NCBI RefSeq assembly: GCF_947497285.1
Contig: NZ_CANMFT010000001.1
Location: 372,001-436,000, forward strand
Length of the DNA: 64,000 bases
Direction of reading: 5' to 3'
Source: an uncultured Aliiroseovarius sp.
GTDB lineage: Bacteria > Pseudomonadota > Alphaproteobacteria > Rhodobacterales > Rhodobacteraceae
Below are positions 8,815 to 18,363 of this stretch, in pieces (within the stretch, counting starts at the first letter, position 1; every line of letters begins with the position of its first letter). Both the position numbers and the translations under genes were made by a program. A model generated the notes under the pieces. The model made no database searches. It was not told where the DNA came from and was given only the letters and a program-made list of their open reading frames with translations.

Positions 8815-11800
8815 TAAAAGCACCCCTCCGCCAAGCGATACGGCGCTGGGCCTTGCCGGAGCTTTGACCAAAGGCTTCATTCAATCTGCCCTGACCCCCT
8901 TGATGATCCTGGCGGCGCTGGCCGTTGGGCTTGTCGCACTGGCCAGCCTTCCACGTGAGGAAGAGCCCCAGATCTCGGTCCCGCTGGTGGATATTCACAT
9001 GCAAGCCCCGGGCTTGCGTGCTGAAGATGCCGTGAAGCTGGTGTCCGAACCGATGGAGACCATCGTGAAGGGCATCAATGGTGTCGAGCATGTCTATAGC
9101 TCGACCCGCGACGATTATTCGATGGTGACGGCACGGTTCCTTGTTGGCACCTCGTCGGATGCCGCGATCTTGCGGGTGCACGACAAGGTGCGCGCCAATA
9201 TGGACCGCATCCCCGTCGGGATCGGAGAGCCTCTGATCGTTGGGCGTGGTATCGACGATGTGGCCATCGTGGCGCTGACCCTGACGCCGGTCGACGGACA
9301 GGGCGCGGTGACGGCCAACGACCTGACCCGTGTGGCGCGCGAGCTGCAAAACGAGGTTGCCAAGATCCAGGATGTTGGGCTGACCTATTTGGTCGGTGAC
9401 AGTTCGGAAGCGATCCGTATCGCGCCCGACCCTGAAAAGCTGGCCCTCTATGGCATCACCCTACAACAGCTGGCGGGTAAGGTTCAGGGGGCAAATCGCG
9501 CGTTTTCAACCGGTTATGTTCGCGACAAGGGGGAGCAAGTCACGCTGGTTGCGGGCGAAACCCTGCGCGCCCCGGCCGACGTGGCCAACTTGTTGCTGAC
9601 CGCGCGTGATGGGCGCGCGGTCTATGTGCGCGACGTGGCTGATGTCAGCTTTGTGCCAGACATGTCCGACAGCATCGTGTCGCAGGTCCGCCGTGAAGGT
9701 GGGGCGCATGGTGACGATCACGCAGGCGGTGCCGGTGACTTGATCCGGGCGCCGGCCGTGACATTGGCCATCGCGAAACGCGCCGGCGCAAACGCCGTCG
9801 TGGTGGCAGAAGCCATTCTGCACAAAGTCGACGCCCTGCAAGGCGCGTTGATCCCTGACAGCATGCAAGTGACCGTCACCCGTGACTACGGCGAAACCGC
9901 GGACGAGAAAGCCAACGAGCTATTGTTCCACCTCGGCCTTGCCACGGTGTCGATCGTCGGGCTTGTGCTGTTTGCCATTGGCTGGCGCGAAAGCATCGTG
10001 GTTGCGGTCGTGATCCCGGTCACCATTCTGCTGACGCTCTTTGCGGCGTGGGTGATGGGCTATACGCTGAACCGAGTGTCCTTGTTCGCGTTGATCTTTT
10101 CCATCGGGATTTTGGTCGATGACGCCATCGTTGTGATCGAAAACATCGCCCGCCATTGGGCGATGGGCGACAAGGCCGATCGGGTTACCAAGGCCGTGCG
10201 TGCAGTGGCTGAAGTTGGCAACCCCACCATTGTCGCCACGTTGACCGTGGTTGCGGCCCTTTTGCCGATGCTGTTCGTGTCGGGATTGATGGGCCCCTAT
10301 ATGAGCCCGATTCCGGCCAATGCCTCGGCTGCGATGATCTTTTCCTTTTTCGTGGCGGTGATCATCACACCATGGCTGATGATCAAGATCGCGGGCAACG
10401 CGCCGGCCCATGATCACGCCGAGGAAGGCCCTCAAGGGGGTCGACTGGGAGCTATCTATGCCGCAGTCGCACGGCCCATTCTAGCCAGCAAGTCGCGCAG
10501 CCTGATCTTTCTTCTTGTCTCGGTGGTGCTGAGCTTCGGATCGCTGGGACTGCTGTATACGAAGGACGTGACGGTCAAGCTTTTGCCGTTTGACAACAAG
10601 TCCGAACTGTCCGTGGTGATCGACCTGCCCGAAGGGTCTTCGGTCGAAGCCACCGATGCCGTCGCGCAATCTGTCGCGCATGAAGTGATGAAGCTGGCCG
10701 AGGTGATCTCGGTCGAGACCCATGCCGGCACAGCAAGCCCGTTCAACTTCAATGGGTTGGTGCGTCACTATTATCTGCGCGAAGAACCGCAGATGGGCGA
10801 TGTGCAGATCATGCTGGCCGCCAAACACCACCGCGACCGCGAAAGCCATGATATTGCGTTGGAGATCCGCGACCGAATTGCGGCGCTGGATGTTCCGCCG
10901 GGCACGACGCTGAAAACTGTCGAACCGCCCCCCGGTCCGCCGGTCATCGCGACGCTTCTGGCCGAGGTGTATGGACCCACAGCCGACGCCCGCCGGGCGG
11001 CTGCGCTGAAGATCCGTGAAGCGTTTGAAAGCGTTCCCTATGTGGTCGATACCGATGACGGGTTCGGTACCCAGCCACGCAAGATCCGCGCAACCATTTC
11101 ATCCGACCAACTGGAATTCCACGGCGTTCAGGAACAGGACGTATTCGCGACCTTGGGCATGCTGAACACCCAGACCACGGTCGGCTATTCGCACCGCAGC
11201 GACGGGCGCTATCCGATTCCGATCGTGGTGGGGCGTGACAAGGCCGACCGGGTGGTTGATGAACGCTTTTTGTCCACGCCGATCCCCGCAAACACGCTGC
11301 CGGGTGCGCGCGGCGTGGTCGAACTGGGCGACGTCATCTCGCTGGTTGAAGAGCGCGCGAGTTTCCCGATCTTTCGCCATAACGGCCGCGCCACAGAGAT
11401 GGTGATGGCGGAACTGGCGGGCGATTTCGAGGCACCGTTTTACGGCATGCTCGCCGTTGCTGACGCGTTGGACCAGATGGAGTGGGAAGACGGCACCAAG
11501 CCCGTTATCCGAATGAATGGCCAGCCTGAGGATGAAAGCGTCATCACCCTTCTTTGGGACGGCGAATGGGAGGTCACATGGGTGACGTTCCGTGACATGG
11601 GCGCGGCCTTTGCGGTGGCCCTTTTGGGGATCTATATCCTTGTCGTGGCGCAGTTCGGGTCATTCAAGCTTCCGCTTGTGATCCTGACCCCAATTCCGCT
11701 GACCTTCCTTGGGATCATGGTGGGGCATTGGCTGTTTGCCGCGCCATTCTCGGCCACATCAATGATCGGGTTCATTGCCTTGGCGGGGATTATCGTGCGC

Positions 11801-12055
11801 AATTCGATCCTTCTGGTCGACTTCATCCGGCATGCGGACCCGCGTCAGGACAAGGTGTCGATCCTGATCGAAGCTGGCGCGATCCGCTTCAAACCGATCC
11901 TGTTGACGGCGATCGCGGCGATGATCGGTGCAGTGGTAATCTTGGCTGACCCTATCTTTCAGGGGCTCGCGATTTCGCTTCTGTTCGGGCTTCTCAGTTC
12001 GACCCTGCTGACGGTGTTGGTCATTCCCGCGATCTACCGGGTGTTTCGCACCTAA
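8807..12055 (+). CDS. RND-family efflux transporter permease (AcrB/MdtB-like)
   Basis: A 1082-aa proton-driven efflux pump of the resistance-nodulation-division superfamily with the usual duplicated topology. It has TM1 near residue 30, a first large periplasmic loop, TM2-6 around residues 360-530 (including ILVDDAIVVIENIARH, the proton-relay-type motif in TM4), TM7, a second loop and TM8-12 ending LLTVLVIPAIYRVF. The substrate cannot be inferred. Around residues 295-315 there is a Gly/His/Asp-rich stretch (REGGAHGDDHAGGAGD) in the first periplasmic loop that looks like an insertion compared with what I expect of relatives. A terminator follows the stop. Confidence 0.92.
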   Translation: MSDKSTPPPSDTALGLAGALTKGFIQSALTPLMILAALAVGLVALASLPREEEPQISVPLVDIHMQAPGLRAEDAVKLVSEPMETIVKGINGVEHVYSSTRDDYSMVTARFLVGTSSDAAILRVHDKVRANMDRIPVGIGEPLIVGRGIDDVAIVALTLTPVDGQGAVTANDLTRVARELQNEVAKIQDVGLTYLVGDSSEAIRIAPDPEKLALYGITLQQLAGKVQGANRAFSTGYVRDKGEQVTLVAGETLRAPADVANLLLTARDGRAVYVRDVADVSFVPDMSDSIVSQVRREGGAHGDDHAGGAGDLIRAPAVTLAIAKRAGANAVVVAEAILHKVDALQGALIPDSMQVTVTRDYGETADEKANELLFHLGLATVSIVGLVLFAIGWRESIVVAVVIPVTILLTLFAAWVMGYTLNRVSLFALIFSIGILVDDAIVVIENIARHWAMGDKADRVTKAVRAVAEVGNPTIVATLTVVAALLPMLFVSGLMGPYMSPIPANASAAMIFSFFVAVIITPWLMIKIAGNAPAHDHAEEGPQGGRLGAIYAAVARPILASKSRSLIFLLVSVVLSFGSLGLLYTKDVTVKLLPFDNKSELSVVIDLPEGSSVEATDAVAQSVAHEVMKLAEVISVETHAGTASPFNFNGLVRHYYLREEPQMGDVQIMLAAKHHRDRESHDIALEIRDRIAALDVPPGTTLKTVEPPPGPPVIATLLAEVYGPTADARRAAALKIREAFESVPYVVDTDDGFGTQPRKIRATISSDQLEFHGVQEQDVFATLGMLNTQTTVGYSHRSDGRYPIPIVVGRDKADRVVDERFLSTPIPANTLPGARGVVELGDVISLVEERASFPIFRHNGRATEMVMAELAGDFEAPFYGMLAVADALDQMEWEDGTKPVIRMNGQPEDESVITLLWDGEWEVTWVTFRDMGAAFAVALLGIYILVVAQFGSFKLPLVILTPIPLTFLGIMVGHWLFAAPFSATSMIGFIALAGIIVRNSILLVDFIRHADPRQDKVSILIEAGAIRFKPILLTAIAAMIGAVVILADPIFQGLAISLLFGLLSSTLLTVLVIPAIYRVFRT

Positions 12056-12082
12056 GGTCCGACAATCGCACAGTTGACTGGG

Positions 12083-12106
12083 AAGGGCGCTGTTCGGCGC
12101 CCTTTC
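12083..12106 (+). terminator. Rho-independent terminator of the RND operon
   Basis: AAGGGCGC (12083-12090), loop TGTTCG, then GCGCCCTT (12097-12104) followed by TCTATTT. The 8-bp perfect stem with a short T-rich tail lies 28 bases after the pump stop codon and abuts the convergent DUF2478 stop. Confidence 0.8.
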
Positions 12107-12609
12107 TATTTGGCCGTCGCGTCGATTGCCCAGGTCATCACGGCGTCATGTTCAGGTGCCAACTGCTCTGCCTCGCCGACAAAGGCCTTGAAGGCGTCAT
12201 GCGACCCTTCGCTGACACCGATAATCGCGGGGATGTCGGCAAGAAGCGCACTTCCAATGGCTTCGCGAAATCCACGCCCTTCGGCCTCTTGCTTGCCGAA
12301 CTTGTTGACGATCAGAAGGTCAGCGCCAGCTTTCACCCTGTCCTCGGTCTGGCCCACGGCTGTTTCCAAGGCGTCGGGGTTCAATTTGCAGCCTTGGGCG
12401 TTCGCTCCAAGATACTGGCTGATGCGGATCTTCGGCCCGTCCGGCAAGACCAAAACGTCCATATCGCAGTGATGTTCCTCGGCGCGTTCCGTGTCCAACT
12501 GAACGGTCCCACACAGCGACAGACCCCGCTGGCCCAACGCCGCAGCCACACCCGCCAGCAAGAGGTTGGTTTGCCCCCGGCCCGGTGCAATCACATAGGC
12601 AAGCTTCAT
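12106..12609 (-). CDS. DUF2478-family protein (putative nucleotide-binding)
   Basis: A 167-aa cytoplasmic protein. The N-terminus (LAYVIAPGRGQTNLLLAGVA) resembles a P-loop-like nucleotide-binding loop, and the centre carries LPDGPKIRISQYLG and GADLLIVNKFGKQEAEGRG, which I associate with DUF2478. Relatives are often found beside molybdenum uptake genes, but none is present here, so no role is assigned. The ATG at 12609 is preferred over the TTG just before it. The 256-bp gap to the next gene contains no recognised gene. Confidence 0.65.
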   Translation of the reverse strand: MKLAYVIAPGRGQTNLLLAGVAAALGQRGLSLCGTVQLDTERAEEHHCDMDVLVLPDGPKIRISQYLGANAQGCKLNPDALETAVGQTEDRVKAGADLLIVNKFGKQEAEGRGFREAIGSALLADIPAIIGVSEGSHDAFKAFVGEAEQLAPEHDAVMTWAIDATAK

Positions 12610-12865
12610 CAAAAACCCCTTCCACTAGACGGCTTATCAGATGGCCTTCGATACGCCGCTTGTCAATCTTGTGGTCGATGGTGCGGCCGGGGGCAGTGGG
12701 CACGCGGCACATGCAGGCGCCTCGTGCCAGGACGTCGGATCGGTGGCGACGGCAGATTTGGCTTGCCCGGCGCAACCCGACCGTCCCTGACCAGCCATAT
12801 CGAGAAGCCTTGCCCCTGTTGTCCTGGCGTGGCTTCATGCGGAAAACACAGCGAAAGGCCCAAGG

Positions 12866-13729
12866 ATGAAGCCACAACACCCGATGTATGAGGCCCCAAG
12901 CGATGCCGACCTTCGCCGTGCCGAGGGTCCGGTGATCTGCTATCGCGCCGACACACTGCCACCCCCGCCCATGTCGCTTTACCGCGAGGCACGCGAGGGG
13001 GCTCTGAAAATCAGTGAAACACGGGTGCCGCCACGCGATGCGCGCGTGTTCAGCGTGCCAGCCGGTCACTTCTTTCGCATCACCTCGGTCGAAGGGCCGC
13101 AGGTCGGAGATCTGAACCTTTGGAATGCGCATGACCTTGATGAAAGGTTCTATTCGGGCAAGACACGCGCCCTTCACGGCACGCATTTGTCCGTTTCAGA
13201 TCGGATGTGGACAAGTTTTCCCGGCACGCGTCCGATGGCGACCATCGTTGATGACACGCTGGATTGGTATGGGTTCGACGCTTTTGGCGGGTCAGTGCAT
13301 GACGTGATCGGCACACGCTGTGACCCCTATACGCACAATCTTTTGACGGGCGGGCAATATCACCACTGCTGCCATTCCAATTTGACGCGGTGCTTGGCGG
13401 ATCATCTGGGCTGCACGCTGGCCCAAGCAGAACCTCACATCCATGACGTTCTGAATGTTTTCATGTGCACCGGGTTTACCCGCGATACTGGCCAGTATTT
13501 CATGAAGAAAAGTCCGGTCCGTCCCGGCGACTATCTGGAGTTCTTTGCCGAGATCGACCTGCTGGGCGCACTCAGCGCCTGTCCGGGTGGGGATTGTTCA
13601 TCTGAACACAGCTCGGATACGGCGGCGTGTTTTCCGCTGCAGGTCGAGGTGTTCGCCCCCAATGAAGGTGCGCTTGCTGGATGGTCACAGCCGCCGTGCA
13701 ACGGCTATGACCGCAGTCATGGCCGATAG
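12866..13729 (+). CDS. DUF1989 / urea-carboxylase-associated family protein
   Basis: A 287-aa protein whose core matches the DUF1989 family associated with urea carboxylase and allophanate metabolism. Readable features are RVFSVPAGHFFRIT, GPQVGDLNLWNAHDLDERF, and the Cys/His-rich GGQYHHCCHSNLTRCL and HDVLNVFMCTGF, likely metal-binding or catalytic. No urea carboxylase genes are adjacent, so an independent role, perhaps in amide or C1-nitrogen metabolism, is possible but unsupported. It ends 2 bases before the convergent deoD stop. The start has an AAGG directly upstream of the ATG. Confidence 0.8.
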   Translation: MKPQHPMYEAPSDADLRRAEGPVICYRADTLPPPPMSLYREAREGALKISETRVPPRDARVFSVPAGHFFRITSVEGPQVGDLNLWNAHDLDERFYSGKTRALHGTHLSVSDRMWTSFPGTRPMATIVDDTLDWYGFDAFGGSVHDVIGTRCDPYTHNLLTGGQYHHCCHSNLTRCLADHLGCTLAQAEPHIHDVLNVFMCTGFTRDTGQYFMKKSPVRPGDYLEFFAEIDLLGALSACPGGDCSSEHSSDTAACFPLQVEVFAPNEGALAGWSQPPCNGYDRSHGR

Positions 13730-13731
13730 GC

Positions 13732-14436
13732 TCAGGCGAACGCGGCGTCCAACGCGATCTCGACCATGTCACCGAAGCTCTGTTCGCGAAGGTCCGAGGC
13801 CAAAGCCTCGCCGGTTTGCAGGTGGTCCGAGACAGTCATGATCCCAAGCGCACGCACGCCATGGCGGGCGGCAAGCGTATAAAGCTCTGCCGCTTCCATT
13901 TCGACGCCCAAAATGCCGTGCCGCGTCATCTGCTCATTCAGGTCTGGGCGTTCATCATAGAACGTGTCCGAGCTATAGATACCGCCGACATGAACCCCAA
14001 CATCGCGAGTGCGGGCCGATGCCACTGCGGCCTCCAGAAGGCTGTAATCGGCGCAGGGCGAATAGTTCAACTCACGGAAGATCGTGTTGGAGGGTGTCCC
14101 GACGGTCGTGCAGGTCATCGCAATCACCACATCTCGCAGCTTGACCTGCGGCTGCATCCCGCCACATGACCCGATGCGGATCAGGGTTTTTGCCCCGTAG
14201 TCGCGGATCAGCTCGTTGGCATAGATCGACAGGCTGGGCATCCCCATTCCCGACCCCTGGATCGTAACGCGATTGCCTTTGTAGGTGCCGGTGAACCCCA
14301 GCATCCCGCGGACTTCATTGACCAACTCGGCCCCATCCAGAAACTTTTCTGCTGCCCAGCGGGCGCGGTAGGGGTCACCGGGCATCAGCACGGTTTCAGC
14401 GATCTGGCCTTTTTCGGCACCGATATGGACGGTCAT
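13732..14436 (-). CDS. deoD: Purine-nucleoside phosphorylase, hexameric DeoD type
   Basis: Phosphorolyses purine (deoxy)ribonucleosides to free base and (deoxy)ribose-1-phosphate. The 234-aa protein matches DeoD length. It shows the phosphate-binding [39 protein letters not shown], the ribose-binding [10 protein letters not shown], and the base-binding aspartate in TVSDH. A good ribosome-binding site (GGAGA) precedes the ATG. It is of a different fold family from the second phosphorylase at 25.6 kb, so the organism encodes both kinds. It is encoded alone, not with other deo genes. Confidence 0.95.
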   Translation of the reverse strand: MTVHIGAEKGQIAETVLMPGDPYRARWAAEKFLDGAELVNEVRGMLGFTGTYKGNRVTIQGSGMGMPSLSIYANELIRDYGAKTLIRIGSCGGMQPQVKLRDVVIAMTCTTVGTPSNTIFRELNYSPCADYSLLEAAVASARTRDVGVHVGGIYSSDTFYDERPDLNEQMTRHGILGVEMEAAELYTLAARHGVRALGIMTVSDHLQTGEALASDLREQSFGDMVEIALDAAFA

Positions 14437-14549
14437 AGTCTTCTCCGTTTCTTGGGACAGAGGAAACCTAGCCTGCGCGTGCGGAAAGGGAAAGGTTCAT
14501 GCAGCGCAGAGTGGCGCAGCACGCTTTCAACCGTCGTGTCGGGGCCGGC

Positions 14550-16529
14550 CTATTCGGCGGCGACTTCTGCTGGAGCCACCAAGGTTACGATGTCGTCCAT
14601 GATGGTGTTCAGCTCGAAATCCTTCGGCGTATAGACCTTGGCGACCCCCATGGCGCGCAGTCGGTCTGCGTCCTCATCCGGGATGATCCCGCCCGCAACC
14701 ACGGGGATGTGGCCCAGACCAGCCTCGCGCATTCGTTCGATCAGTTCTTCCAGCAGCGGGATATGGCTGCCTGACAGGATCGACAGGCCGACCACGTGGG
14801 CCTCGGTTTCGATGGCCGAGGCGACAAGCTCCTCCGGTGTCAGGCGAATGCCTTCATAGGTGATATCCATGCCGCAATCGCGGGCGCGGGCGGCGATTTG
14901 TTCGGCACCGTTGGAATGACCATCAAGCCCCGGTTTGCCGACCAGGAAGGTCAGACGACGACCAAGCGCGTCAGACACCGCATCCACGCGGGTACGGATC
15001 TCGTCCAGCCCTTCGGTGCGGTTTGATGGGTTTTTCGAAACCCCCGTTGGCGCGCGATACTGCCCGAAGGTCTGGCGCATAACTTCGCCCCATTCACCCG
15101 TTGTCACGCCCGCTTTGGCGGCGGCGATTGACGGCGGCATGATGTTGTCGCCGGATTTGGCAGCAGCTCGTAATGCGTCCAGCGCAGCCTTGACCTTGGC
15201 TCCGTCGCGATCTGCACGCCATTGTTCCAGCCGGGCGATCTGATCGGCCTCGGCTTCCTTATCGGCGACCATGATCGCGCCATCGCCTGCGGTCAGGGGG
15301 CTTTCGGCGGCTTCCGTCCAGCGGTTCACACCGACCACAGTGGTTTCACCCGCTTCGATCTTGTTGATGCGTCGCGCGTTCGAATCCACCAAGCGCGACT
15401 TCATGTATTCAATGGCAGCAACCGCGCCGCCCATCCCGTCAATCTGGGCCAGCTCAGCGCGTGCGCCGTCTTTCAACTCGGCCACTTTACGTTCCACGGC
15501 GGGGTTTTCATCAAACAGGTCGTCGAATTCCAGAAGGTCGGTTTCATAGGCTAGGATTTGCTGCATGCGCAGAGACCATTGCTGGTCCCACGGGCGGGGC
15601 AGGCCAAGTGCTTCGTTCCAAGCGGGCAGTTGCACGGCGCGGGCGCGGGCATTTTTGGACAGCGTGACCGCCAGCATCTCGATCAAAATGCGGTAGACGT
15701 TGTTTTCCGGCTGCTGCTCGGTCAGGCCGAGGCTATTCACCTGCACACCATAGCGGAAACGGCGGAACTTGGGGTCTTCGACGCCGTAGCGGTCGCGGGT
15801 GATTTCATCCCACAGCTCGACAAAGGCGCGCATCTTGCACAGCTCGGTGACGAAGCGGATGCCGGCATTCACGAAGAAGCTGATGCGGCCCACCATGGCC
15901 GGGAAGGCCTCGGCGGGCACTTTGTTTTTCAGATCGTCCAACACGGCGATGGCGGTGGCCAGTGCGAAGGCCAGCTCTTCTTCGGGCGTCGCGCCGGCTT
16001 CTTGCAAGTGATAGGAACACACGTTCATCGGGTTCCATTTTGGCAGATGTTCGCGCGTATAGGCGGCAACGTCGGTAATCATCCGCAGCGAAGGCTCTGG
16101 CGGGCAGACATAGGTGCCGCGCGACAGGTATTCCTTGATGATGTCGTTCTGCACCGTGCCTTGCAGCTTTGAGACATCCGCGCCTTGCTCCTCAGCCGCT
16201 GCAATATAAAGCGACAACAGCCACGGCGCCGTGGCGTTGATCGTCATCGAGGTGTTCATCTGCTCAAGCGGGATATCGGCGAACAGCGCGCGCATGTCGC
16301 CCAGGTGGCCAAGCGGCACGCCCACCTTGCCCACTTCGCCGCGCGCCAGCTTGTGGTCGCTGTCATATCCGGTTTGGGTTGGCAGATCGAAAGCCACCGA
16401 CAGACCCGTCTGACCTTTTGCAAGGTTCGTGCGATAAAGCGCGTTCGACGCTTTGGCGGTCGAGTGACCCGCATACGTGCGGAAAAGCCATGGCCGCGTT
16501 TGAGGGCTGGGATTCGTGGGGCTGTTCAT
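14550..16529 (-). CDS. ecm: Ethylmalonyl-CoA mutase (coenzyme B12-dependent, MeaA-like)
   Basis: Converts ethylmalonyl-CoA to methylsuccinyl-CoA in the ethylmalonyl-CoA pathway of acetate assimilation. The 659-aa single chain contains the TIM-barrel mutase domain (GLSVAFDLPTQTGYDSDH, NTSMTINATAPW, QNDIIKEYLSRGTYVCPPEPS) and a C-terminal cobalamin-binding domain with the base-off signature DGHSNG in GKPGLDGHSNGAEQIA, followed by LSGSHIPLLEEL and PVVAGGIIP. Methylmalonyl-CoA mutase is the alternative, but the length, the MeaA-like sequence and the nearby ccr favour Ecm. The ATG at 16529 was chosen because the reading frame upstream shows no conserved character; its Shine-Dalgarno is weak. It is divergent from the acyltransferase gene across 240 bp. 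Confidence 0.93.
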   Translation of the reverse strand: MNSPTNPSPQTRPWLFRTYAGHSTAKASNALYRTNLAKGQTGLSVAFDLPTQTGYDSDHKLARGEVGKVGVPLGHLGDMRALFADIPLEQMNTSMTINATAPWLLSLYIAAAEEQGADVSKLQGTVQNDIIKEYLSRGTYVCPPEPSLRMITDVAAYTREHLPKWNPMNVCSYHLQEAGATPEEELAFALATAIAVLDDLKNKVPAEAFPAMVGRISFFVNAGIRFVTELCKMRAFVELWDEITRDRYGVEDPKFRRFRYGVQVNSLGLTEQQPENNVYRILIEMLAVTLSKNARARAVQLPAWNEALGLPRPWDQQWSLRMQQILAYETDLLEFDDLFDENPAVERKVAELKDGARAELAQIDGMGGAVAAIEYMKSRLVDSNARRINKIEAGETTVVGVNRWTEAAESPLTAGDGAIMVADKEAEADQIARLEQWRADRDGAKVKAALDALRAAAKSGDNIMPPSIAAAKAGVTTGEWGEVMRQTFGQYRAPTGVSKNPSNRTEGLDEIRTRVDAVSDALGRRLTFLVGKPGLDGHSNGAEQIAARARDCGMDITYEGIRLTPEELVASAIETEAHVVGLSILSGSHIPLLEELIERMREAGLGHIPVVAGGIIPDEDADRLRAMGVAKVYTPKDFELNTIMDDIVTLVAPAEVAAE

Positions 16530-16769
16530 GTTCCGTGACTCGCGGGTTTGTTGCGCTGCAGCATTTTTCGCAGACGAAAGAATGTTACGCAAGGGTGAAT
16601 ATTGCATGAAGAAAGTTGCGCGCTTTGGGGACGCCATGCTGGCAGGCTCGGTTGTTGGCATCAATCCTGCCTTCCAATTGCAAACAAATGAGAATTGGTG
16701 CGTGCATTGCGTGCCGCATTGGTGCTGGTCAGGCTTTACCTTGCGCCGGAAACCTGAAAACGTGACGCC

Positions 16770-18215
16770 ATGACGCGCGTGGTGGAATTGCCTCTTTGGC
16801 TGCTTGTCCTGATCCTGGCTTTCGCCACGGTGACTTTTGCGTCGCATTTCCTGTTCCCCTCTGTCCGTTGGTTCTTTCGCCGTCGCCTTGAACGAGCGGT
16901 TGCGCAGCTAAACCAAAGGCTTGAACGCCCGATCGAACCCTTCAAGCTGGCCCGGCGCTATGACATGGTGCAAAGGCTGTCTTATGATCCTGAAGTGGCC
17001 AAGGCGATCTCCGAACATGCCCGCGACGAAGGCATTCCCGAGCAGGTCGCCTTTGAGAAAGCCCAGCGATACGCACGCGAGATCGTGCCGCGGTTCTCGG
17101 CCACCGCCTATTTCGGGTTTGGGATCTGGCTGGCAAAACTGCTGAGCCGGGCCTTCTATCGTGTGCGCCTTGGCGCTTTCGACGAAGCGCGCCTGCGCGA
17201 GATAGAGCCTGACGCGACGGTCGTCTTTGTTATGAACCACCGATCCAACATGGATTATGTGCTGGTCACGTGGCTTGCGGCCGAACGTTCGCACTTGTCC
17301 TATGCGGTGGGCGAATGGGCCCGTGTCTGGCCGCTGCGCGCCTTGATCCGGTCGATGGGCGCGTTCTTCATTCGTCGCAAAAGCCGCAATGCGCTGTATC
17401 GCAAAGTGCTGGCGCGCTATGTGCGGATGGCGACAGAGGGCGGCGTGACGCAGGCGATGTTCCCGGAAGGCGGGCTGAGCCTCAATGGGACAGTTGGGGC
17501 GCCCAAGCTGGGGCTGCTCAGCTATATCGTGCAAGATTTCGAACCGGGCAAGAACCGCGACGTGGTGTTCGTGCCGGTGGCGATGAATTATGACCGGGTG
17601 TTGGAGGATCGCGTGTTGGTGGCCGCCGATGTCAGCGGTCATCGCAAGTTCGGGCTGCGCTTCAAGTATGTTGCGCGCCATGTGGGCCGCCACATCTGGC
17701 AACGCCTGACAGGTAAATTTCATCGCTTTGGTTATGCCAGTGTGTCCTTTGGGGCGCCGGTATCACTGGCGACCTTTCTTGGGGATCGCACCCCCGAACA
17801 GATCCTGATCCCGCTTGGGAAAGAGCTGATGTCGCGCATCCGTGACGTCGTGCCGGTGCTTCCCGTGCCCGTTGTCGCCGCCATTCTTCTTGAAAAAGAC
17901 ACGCATACGAGTGCCGAGATCGAAGATCGGTTCCAGACTCTTGTGGCCGACATGGAAGCCAAGGGCGCTCATGTGCATTTGCCCCGTGGTGACATGAAAT
18001 ATGCCGCCGAAGTCGGACTTCGTCTTCTGGAATCGCGCAAGTTGATCATGGAAGAGGGCAGAGATGGCGCGTCGGTCTATCGCGTCAATCCTTCGGATCG
18101 GCTGATCTTGTCTTACTACGCCAACTCTATCGCCCATTTGTCGGATGCCATCACGACGGTTCAAATATCGGACCTGACCCCGTCCGAGGTGGCTGACGCA
18201 GCCGTTCTGCCTTAG
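16770..18215 (+). CDS. PlsB-like glycerol-3-phosphate / lysophosphatidate acyltransferase
   Basis: A 481-aa membrane-associated acyltransferase. One N-terminal TM helix (residues 5-25) is followed by the acyltransferase block: the HX4D-type motif NHRSNMDY near residue 150, GAFFIRRKS, and the glycerol-phosphate-binding FPEGGLS near residue 230. The long C-terminal part resembles PlsB-type enzymes rather than short PlsC proteins. It likely acylates glycerol-3-phosphate with acyl-CoA or acyl-ACP at the membrane. It sits between ecm and ccr; whether this placement has metabolic meaning is unclear, although I believe a similar arrangement occurs in related genomes. Confidence 0.82.
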   Translation: MTRVVELPLWLLVLILAFATVTFASHFLFPSVRWFFRRRLERAVAQLNQRLERPIEPFKLARRYDMVQRLSYDPEVAKAISEHARDEGIPEQVAFEKAQRYAREIVPRFSATAYFGFGIWLAKLLSRAFYRVRLGAFDEARLREIEPDATVVFVMNHRSNMDYVLVTWLAAERSHLSYAVGEWARVWPLRALIRSMGAFFIRRKSRNALYRKVLARYVRMATEGGVTQAMFPEGGLSLNGTVGAPKLGLLSYIVQDFEPGKNRDVVFVPVAMNYDRVLEDRVLVAADVSGHRKFGLRFKYVARHVGRHIWQRLTGKFHRFGYASVSFGAPVSLATFLGDRTPEQILIPLGKELMSRIRDVVPVLPVPVVAAILLEKDTHTSAEIEDRFQTLVADMEAKGAHVHLPRGDMKYAAEVGLRLLESRKLIMEEGRDGASVYRVNPSDRLILSYYANSIAHLSDAITTVQISDLTPSEVADAAVLP

Positions 18216-18290
18216 CTCTGAAATCATTTGACGCGACATAAAGTTACAAAAATGTGCTGTTTGGTGTTGCAATCTTGCGGAGCCATACGT

Positions 18291-18326
18291 AATGCTGCAT
18301 TAGCAGCCGCATTTCTGCACTGCGGC
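18291..18326. promoter_or_regulatory. Overlapping dyads upstream of ccr
   Basis: GCTGC-ATTA-GCAGC (18294-18307) overlaps GCCGCA-N9-TGCGGC (18306-18326), 38-70 bases upstream of the ccr start. The 9-mer AATGCTGCA at 18291-18299 also occurs on the coding strand upstream of ecm (complement of 16557-16565). These may be operators for a pathway regulator; no regulator gene is adjacent. Confidence 0.35.
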
Positions 18327-18363
18327 AACAGAATCAGATAACGCGCAATAGCAGGAGGCCCCG

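Noticed and set aside
12641-12790. 49-codon plus-strand frame before the DUF1989 gene (MAFDTPLVNLVVDGAAGGS...)
   Set aside because: No ribosome-binding site and no recognisable similarity; it occupies a 256-bp gap and may be chance in G+C-rich DNA.
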